Shown here: positions 57,891 through 64,000 of the stretch, piece after piece
Layout of the letters: each line of letters starts with the position of its first letter
Numbering within the stretch: the first letter of the stretch is position 1
Origin: Homalodisca vitripennis
Taxonomy: Eukaryota > Arthropoda > Insecta > Hemiptera > Cicadellidae
NCBI RefSeq assembly: GCF_021130785.1
Contig: NC_060207.1
Span: 124,001 to 188,000, forward strand
Reading direction: 5' to 3'
Length of the DNA stretch: 64,000 nt
Made by a program: the position numbers and the translations under genes
Notes under the pieces: generated by a model
Database searches by the model: none
Seen by the model: the letters and a program-made list of their open reading frames with translations, nothing else
Told to the model about the DNA's origin: nothing

Positions 57891-60800
57891 TTACATGTCA
57901 AAGTTTCCAAGTTTATTTAACTCATCTAATATATTAGATTTTGCTTCGCCTTTATATCCATACGGTACTGTATCGATCTTATTTTCTAGGACATTTCTCT
58001 TATCATCTTTAGCGTTCAGTGCCAGCTTGTTTATGGTGATGGTATACAAATCATGTTTATAGCTTTTGATTACTGTCATCTCTCTAAATTCTTCTTTATC
58101 TTCAAACAAACATCTCTTCAAGTTTTCGATATTTATTGTTTTATTTACAACGCTTCTCTTAATTCCTTTACACCTAACTGGATTTTTGGTTCTAGATATT
58201 TGTACGAGTACATCTTTGACCTCAAACCACAAAATTCTTCTAAGATTTCCCCATTTAGTTCGTCTTTGAATTTCCCTATTACCTTCTTGTTTTTAGTAGT
58301 GAAACATTCATGATCTTTTGGATAATCACTTGTATCAAAGTCATCTATATTTTCTTTAATAATTTTGTAAGGATCACGTTTCAATTCTAGGAAGTAACTG
58401 TCTGTGTCCATGTAACACAGATTCAAATCTGGATCAAACTTCTTTAATTTGTTGTAATAAAACTCGTACATTAACAATTTTGAAAGGTCAAGAACTGAAA
58501 AAACCTATGTAGATTGGCTTGTTAAATTTAACTTTCTGCTTGTACATGTGACTCGCTATACAGTTGTCGTCAAAGATGTTAAAGCATTTGAAATTTGTTT
58601 TCTTAGCTTGTTTCATTGAAAATTCTTCATTTCCTAGTCTAATATCACATCTGTTTCTCACATTTTCCATAGATTTTCCAAAAACAGAGTTGTTCATCAG
58701 CTTGTAAAAATCTTTCTCAAAGTCGCTTGTAGCTTTGGTTTCTCATGTTTGTGTTAAAATCAATGTAATCTTTCATAAAAGGCTTCTGATCGAATGCAAT
58801 AACTCTATTCACATGTTTTAACACCATTCTTGTTCCAGATAGAATTTCAAATTTCTCGAATGAACAACATATTCAGTTTTATCCAGTAGAGTTGTGCAAA
58901 GTTTGTTGTTATAATGTTCTGGAGCAAGAGGCAAATCTTTATGATTTTCATGTAAATTCTTCGGATATTCTAGATCGACTTCGAGAATATAGCCATAATC
59001 TTCGTCGCCAGTGAGTTCCAAAATTGTTTCTTTCCATTCTGCAGTTGTGTAAGTTTTTGGATCCATCCACTTGATTTCGTTATATGGTAAATTTTGCATT
59101 AGGCCATACCCATAAAGGTTATTTGCATCGACGTACAACAAATAGTTTTCAGGCTTTGTCTTATCAAAATCTTTTAAATATTTGTTATTTGCTTTCACAT
59201 ATCGTTTAATACATTGAGAAATGCCTCCGCGAATACCTTTTTCGATCATCAAATACATATTATAATCACTAATTAATTGTAATTCTATATTCGTTAATTT
59301 TAACATAGCATCCCATGCAAGACTGGGAGCTGTTAGATAGTGTGCTGGATCAAGTTTATAGCAATTCAAACAAATATTCCTAAAATTTTCAAAGATATCA
59401 GCGAGCAATAGAACATCTTGAATGTTATAGAGATCGGAGTAATTTCCTAGATTTTTTACTTTTAATTTGTTCCATACACTCAAGTAGTGTTGATAATCTT
59501 TCTCAGATATGCTCTCGTCTGTCAAAAGTGAATAGAAATCTTGAATTCTCAATTCTTCTGTGTAATCAAGTTTTTCAATACTGTCGATAAATTCGTAAGG
59601 AAATATGCCTTTTCCAGATAGAATTTTAAAGATTTCTTCTTCGTCATTTGGTTGTCTATCTAGAATTGCGTTCAGACCATCTTGTATAAAATGATTTGTA
59701 TGTTTGAAATCATCTTTTTTGAGGTTTTTAGCTAACTTTTCTATAGACGATGCCATAAATCTGAACGTATCTACGAAAGAAAACTTGATGAACTTTCTTG
59801 GTTTATCATCTTCAAACTCATACCCATATCCTGAATTTACTGAATAATTTATGTATTTTTCATCGGTGTTTGCGATCAAATCAACGTTTCCATATTGTTT
59901 CGCCAACTCTTTTATGTACAAATGAGTATCGTAGTTACATGACATATTGTGGCAGAAAACTGGAATATTCTGAGGAAATTTGAGATTCAAGTTACAAGAT
60001 AAATGAGCTGAACCTCTAAATTTACCTGTTAAATGACAATGATCTCGTACTTTTTTTCTTGTTTGATTATCAAAACCCTCACATTCACAAATATGGCAAA
60101 GATTTGAATTTTGATATGCAATTTCTTCTTCTTCGGTCAATTTCATAGGTATTTTATTCTTAGAATTATACTTTTTAGCTATGTATTTCGATAATTTATT
60201 AAGTTCTTCAAACAATTTTGCAGGAACATTTGGCAAATCTTCTTCATTTTTTGCTCGATAACATATCGGCTTGTACATACGATTGGTCACATTAGACACT
60301 AAGTATAGAGTAAAACCATATGGAATGTGCTTCTGAATCTTGGTTGTGATCGATTTTTGCGGATTGTTTTTGCATGTGGGAATCTTCTCTAATATGCTTT
60401 CAAAATCCATATAAATAACGTAAGGATGAGAAAATTTCTTTTGATAATTAATAAATGTTGTTGTTTGACCTGGAAACGGCATAATTGGCTTACAAACTTC
60501 GTGATTTTTACAAATTTCTAAATGGTCTGTTAAATCTCCAGATTTGTAGAAATGGCTTAAACATCTTCTGCATAGAAATTTTTTATTTTTACACTTAGAT
60601 AACTGAGAAAATACAAGTTTGTTTAAATCTGTTATCAAAACATAATGAGATTTTTCATCTTGTTTTACATACAATAAATTGATTTCTAATTTGGCGTCAT
60701 AAACTTCTGAAATTTGCAACGGAACAATATTGAGTTTTTCATCAAAACTATAGACATTTACAGACATTTTCGGATAATTATACTTTGCTTTACTGCTTCG

Positions 60801-61789
60801 TTTTTCAAATAATTGTATATCTTTTAAAGACATTGGATACTCGAAACCTGAAAATATCTCGTCATTTACAAATTGTTCGTATTGTTTTGCTCTATCAGCA
60901 TTCTCTTTCAGGTTTTTCAATAGCACATCGGATAGAATAAAATAAAGCAATAATCATCTTTATTTTTGATATTTATACAAGCTTTCTTATCTTTGATTTT
61001 CTTTGGTAAATCGATATATGATCCTGCGTTCATAAATTCGTGTTTATTAAGGCTCAAAATCAGTTGTTTACAGCGTTTTAATGTCCATCCAGAACCTCGA
61101 TTTGGATGATTTGTCTGTTCTCGATGTGTTAATTTATTAAATTGCTTAGTAATAAAGTCGTTTATGTCAAAGATTTCGTCTGCTTTTATAGTAAAGTACA
61201 TTGGACAAGTTTGTGTTTCACCGTTCACTAAAGTACGTTCGTATTCGCATTCTAAAGAGAGATAGCCCTTCATATTTTTAACGGTTTCTTGAAATTTTTC
61301 GATTAAACTTTTAATTTCTGGACGCAAAATAGAAAGATATTTGTAAATTGACATGAAATTTTCATTTAAATTCGTTAAAATGTATTGCTTGAAAAGACCA
61401 TGGATAGAGGATAAAACTTCTACATCAATGATATTTTCGGGTTTCTCATTAAGAGTTTTGTCAATTTCTTCGATCATTTCAGACTTAGTTTTATCATTTG
61501 TTTCAATGGACAATTTCTCAGCGATTGATTGAATTTTTTCATCTTTAAATAGATTGAGATCTTTTTTAATTTCCTTAAAATTTTTCTTTAGTTCACGCAA
61601 TTTTTCTATATTGTACATCTTTTCATGATCGACAATTTGATTTTCTTTAGCCCAATTCCTCAAATAATTTAGTTCTTTCTCATAAAGTTCTTTGTTTTTT
61701 AGATGATTTTTTGAATTATAATGCCTGGTAAAATGATGTTCGAAAACATCTTTTTTGCAGTACGGGCAGGATATCTTTTTCCTCTCCAT
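57891..61789 (-). CDS. POLB: Protein-primed family B DNA polymerase (frameshifted as given)
   Basis: Pieces: 61789-60917, 60950-58818, 58697-58488, 58477-58145 and 58232-57891, together about 1,300 codons, normal for Polintons. The first piece starts with a zinc finger (Cys8, Cys11 and following His) and holds the GSGWTLKRCKQLIL...YIDLPKKIKDKKACINIKN terminal-protein-side segment. The 710-residue piece has a CC..H..C finger (127-147), Exo I DFE (182-184), Exo II NYD (339-341), Exo III Y508..D512, an IRGGIS block and motif A YVDANNLYG (Asp608). The short pieces carry motif B (NNSVFGKSMENVRNR) and motif C (YMDTDS). The end contains LNAKDDKR, typical of the family. It would copy the element by protein priming from the TIRs. 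Breaks lie near 60935, 58820, 58730, 58500 (an A6 run) and 58190. Confidence 0.93.
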
Positions 61790-61806
61790 TTAAATAGGGA
61801 AAATTT
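61790..61806 (-). promoter_or_regulatory. TAAATGG start motif of the polymerase gene
   Basis: Coding strand AAATTTTCCCTATTTAA then ATGG. Confidence 0.6.
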
Positions 61807-62473
61807 GAATGTGCCAAGTTTTACTATTTAGTGAAATATCTTTTTATTAAGCTGAAAAATAGCAATAATTCAGTAGATTTCTAAGGATTTTTATCAAAAT
61901 TTGATAAAAATCAGCACAATTTATGGTTAAACAGCCTTTGATTCTTCTATTTAAAGAAGAAAAATTTGTTTAACTAACACTTTGAAAAGTGGAGAATTTT
62001 ACTAGAATTTTACACAAATCAGCACAAATTGTAGTAAAACAGCTGTAGATTCTTCTATTTATTATAGAAAAATCTGTAAACTAAGACTTAAAATTATTGA
62101 AAAAATAGTATAGTTATAGTAATAAAAGTACTTTTATTATTATATTGGTTTGTAGGGGGTAATTTAAATTCTATAATACTATTTTTTCAATATTTTTTTC
62201 TTTAACTTTTCCAAGATTTTTCATTAAGATTTTAATATATTTACAACAGAATTTTCGAGAAATATCGTTCACATTATCAACTTTAAAGCTAAAAATTCGC
62301 AATAATTAGAGAAATTCAGTAGATTTTCAGGATTTTTCAAAAAAACTCTAGTATATATGCACCTTAAGAGCTGTGGTTTTGACCCTAAAAACACGTTTTT
62401 AGGGTCAAAACCCCGGTTTTTTGTGTATTTTGGAAGTATAGTGTTGATTTTTCACCTTAAAAGTGTAGAAGTA
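61807..62473. other. Non-coding hub of the Polinton with several hairpins
   Basis: The only long gene-free interval in the element, between divergent POLB and SSB-like genes. It holds: a near-perfect palindrome at 61886-61912; two direct repeats of about 60 bp (from 61910 and 62018) starting ATCAGCACAA, each with its own short hairpin; 16-bp inverted arms ATTGAAAAAATAGTAT (62096-62111) and their complement (62176-62191) around the perfect palindrome AATAAAAGTACTTTTATT (62121-62138); and an 18-bp-arm hairpin at 62375-62412. No open frame. Confidence 0.85.
62375..62412. terminator. Perfect 18-bp-arm hairpin
   Basis: Arms GGTTTTGACCCTAAAAAC (62375-62392) and its exact complement (62395-62412) with a 2-base loop, followed by CCCGGTTTTTTGTG. 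The shape resembles a terminator or a structured regulatory site, but its role in a eukaryotic element is unknown. It lies 80 bp before the SSB-like start. Confidence 0.6.
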
Positions 62474-62492
62474 TTAATTTTTTTCTATGTAA
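62474..62492 (+). promoter_or_regulatory. TAAATGG start motif of the SSB-like gene
   Basis: AATTTTTTTCTATGTAA followed by ATGG. Confidence 0.6.
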
Positions 62493-62798
62493 ATGGCACT
62501 GTTACAAGAGTTGAATAAGGTTGGTGATTTAACATTCAAAGAATACAAGAAATTAATAGAATTAGAAGAAAATAAGAAATACAAAATTGTGAATTTGGAG
62601 AAAATGAAAGATAAATTCGGGTTTACAATAATTGCCGAGTTGGAAGATTGTAAAGTACACTTGCCAAACAGATTTTTGACTGTTTTGGATGAAAAAAAGA
62701 TTAAAGAATTGAACAAAAATGAAAAATTACACTTGGTTGTTACTGGAAAGAAGACTATTAAAGATAAAGACTGTGTTACAATTAACTTCGTGGAATAA
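62493..62798 (+). CDS. Probable OB-fold single-stranded DNA-binding protein
   Basis: 101 residues. A beta-rich arrangement KKYKIVNLEKMKDKFGFTIIAELEDCKVHLPNRFLTVL, followed by LNKNEKLHLVVTGKKTIKDKDCVTINFVE, matches small proteins found in many insect Polintons and retro-like elements: Y.I..l......yG..ii..l.d....LP.R, then a final beta pair. They look like OB folds. I infer ssDNA binding during protein-primed replication; no experimental link is known to me. The gene is intact, the only one right of the non-coding hub, and ends eight bases before the right TIR. Confidence 0.6.
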   Translation: MALLQELNKVGDLTFKEYKKLIELEENKKYKIVNLEKMKDKFGFTIIAELEDCKVHLPNRFLTVLDEKKIKELNKNEKLHLVVTGKKTIKDKDCVTINFVE

Positions 62799-62806
62799 AG
62801 ATTTCG

Positions 62807-62995
62807 AAGATTTCTGGATTTTTTCATTAAAACAGCTTAGAAATTAGAAGCCTACAATGAACAGTAAAACGGCTATAGATTCGGTTAATTTTTCATTCGT
62901 GAGTTACAGATTAGTTTATTGTCCTTTAAACAGTATTTTACGTTGATTTTCTGACTGTCCCAAAAGTGAGCTAGAACCCTTACATTCATATCTAC

Positions 62996-62996
<1 letters not shown>
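62807..62996 (-). repeat. Polinton right terminal inverted repeat (190 bp)
   Basis: Reverse complement of 47428-47617 with a single mismatch. It ends TATCTACT directly before the ATTATA duplication. Confidence 0.96.

Positions 62997-63002
<6 letters not shown>
62997..63002. other. Right target-site duplication of the Polinton
   Basis: ATTATA, identical to 47422-47427. It merges into a (TA)n tract running to about 63045, so a chance match of some bases is possible. Confidence 0.85.
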
Positions 63003-63050
<48 letters not shown>

Positions 63051-64000
63051 TTACGGAAACAAGGCACTTGATGGTCCTGTGTTATACAGCGACCCATGCA
63101 GGTCCATCAAGCCCCCTATTTAAACCTTCATATAACTGTGTTATGAATTTGTTCTCAGCATACATTTATGTTTTATAACTTGCTTGATAAATGTATGCTA
63201 ATATTTTTTAATATATAAAAACTTTTGTCCACATGCTGGTCCGCGTGTAATGAGCGGTCAATGTTGGTCCTTTTTATACACCGTACAATTAAGCGGTACA
63301 TGTTGATCCGCGGGTCGTGTGGTTGGTGGTGGGAGAAAGAGGGGAAGGGACCTGCATCTGCCTTTTGATTGTAATATATTGAAAAGACCTGTACTTGCCT
63401 TTCGTTTGTAAAACTCCAAGTTGTAAAGCATTCATTTCATATATTTTACTTCATTTTAAGGTAATCAATAATATTACCTTAGGTGAAAGTAACAGAATAT
63501 CTTGGATAATCATTAATATTAAAACATAAATTGCTGTTGCATCTGATCTGTGGCCTGCTTATTACCTACAGACATTTATTGTATTTCATAATATTAAACA
63601 TATATTTCAATAGAATGACATTTTCTAAATCATACGCATTAAAAATATTTTTAGTTTAAACTATTTCTATATTTACAATTATAAATAGATATGGTAATGC
63701 GCATGTTTTAATGTAAGTAATATTTATCTATGCTGTGCATTTTTGTCATAATACTGTTTTTTAATCTGTTAATGGGTCGCGTTTCTATAGTGAATTTAAC
63801 ATAAAAGTTAATTGACAGTGGCTGGTTTACACACGGAGAATATTATGCCTCAAGCGTCTCAAATATTGCTGGGTAGTTGTGTGGCCAGCAAATCAGCGAA
63901 AGGATTGCATTGAAATAGATAAATAACAAATTTATTTTGCCAGAACATTATAAACTTTAAAGCACTCTTCAAAGTATTTTTTATTTTAAAATTTTAAACA
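63003..64000. other. (TA)n tract and gene-free flank
   Basis: (TA)n microsatellite to about 63045, then AT-rich host DNA. Nothing recognised; no open frame with a motif. Confidence 0.6.

Larger units (their letters stand above)
47428..62996. mobile_element. Complete Polinton/Maverick (adintovirus-like) element
   Basis: 15,569 bp bounded by 190-bp terminal inverted repeats that start AGT and end ACT, with a perfect 6-bp ATTATA duplication outside. It contains the Polinton hallmark genes: family B DNA polymerase, retroviral-type integrase, packaging ATPase, adenain-like protease, major and minor capsid proteins. It also carries accessory genes, including a VLTF3-like factor and a BRO protein. 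About sixteen genes lie on both strands and most begin at a shared TAAATGG start motif. Length and gene set are typical of intact elements. Several genes carry frameshifts in the sequence as given. Confidence 0.97.

Noticed and set aside
62474..62827. 117-residue minus-strand ORF
   Set aside because: Antisense shadow of the SSB-like gene, partly in the TIR.
47428..62996. CRISPR array or prokaryotic operon
   Set aside because: Repeats are TIRs, duplications and a minisatellite without spacers; the genes are those of a eukaryotic Polinton.

Overview
The window looks like AT-rich nuclear DNA of an arthropod, most likely an insect. The signs are abundant microsatellites, a long satellite array, Tc1/mariner-type elements with TA duplications, MULE and GIY-YIG (Penelope-type) fragments, and a 5S-like SINE. 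The species cannot be named from the sequence. No host protein-coding gene, tRNA or rRNA gene is supported anywhere in the 64 kb.

Layout. Positions 1-8311 are a 132-bp satellite: clean at both ends, full of single-base indels in the middle. Positions 8312-47427 are gene-free DNA holding a 2.5-kb TIR transposon with a broken transposase (21140-23684), a 1.4-kb decayed relative (38756-40131), a MULE fragment (about 28.1-28.4 kb), a GIY-YIG fragment (45.67-46.01 kb), a 5S-like SINE (about 25.5 kb), and tandem repeats with periods of 144, 99, 126 and 211 bp.

The main object is a structurally complete Polinton/Maverick (adintovirus-like) element at 47428-62996, 15,569 bp. It has 190-bp terminal inverted repeats differing by one base, 5'-AGT ends, and a perfect 6-bp target duplication ATTATA. 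It carries the expected module: protein-primed family B DNA polymerase, retroviral-type integrase, A32/FtsK-like packaging ATPase, adenain-like protease, double jelly-roll major capsid protein, penton-like minor capsid protein, a pVI-like basic protein, and a minor capsid protein with a parvoviral-type phospholipase A2 motif. It also carries extras: a poxvirus VLTF3-like late transcription factor, a BRO gene with two decayed tandem copies, zinc-ribbon and zinc-finger proteins, a coiled-coil protein with fibre-like repeats, an LS-repeat protein and a probable OB-fold ssDNA-binding protein.

How the parts fit. Nearly every element gene starts at the same short motif, T-rich then CTATNTAAATGG, with the ATG inside it. 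This resembles the poxvirus late promoter core TAAATG, and the element encodes a VLTF3-like protein, so a virus-like late-expression programme is a reasonable hypothesis. Capsid-associated proteins contain IEGSG sites that fit the adenain consensus, linking the protease to particle maturation.

Several genes (MCP, coiled-coil, protease, PLA2 protein, integrase, polymerase) are broken by frameshifts, most of those I could place lying in homopolymer runs. With near-identical TIRs and the indel-rich satellite patch, this points at least partly to assembly errors rather than old decay. That cannot be settled without reads.
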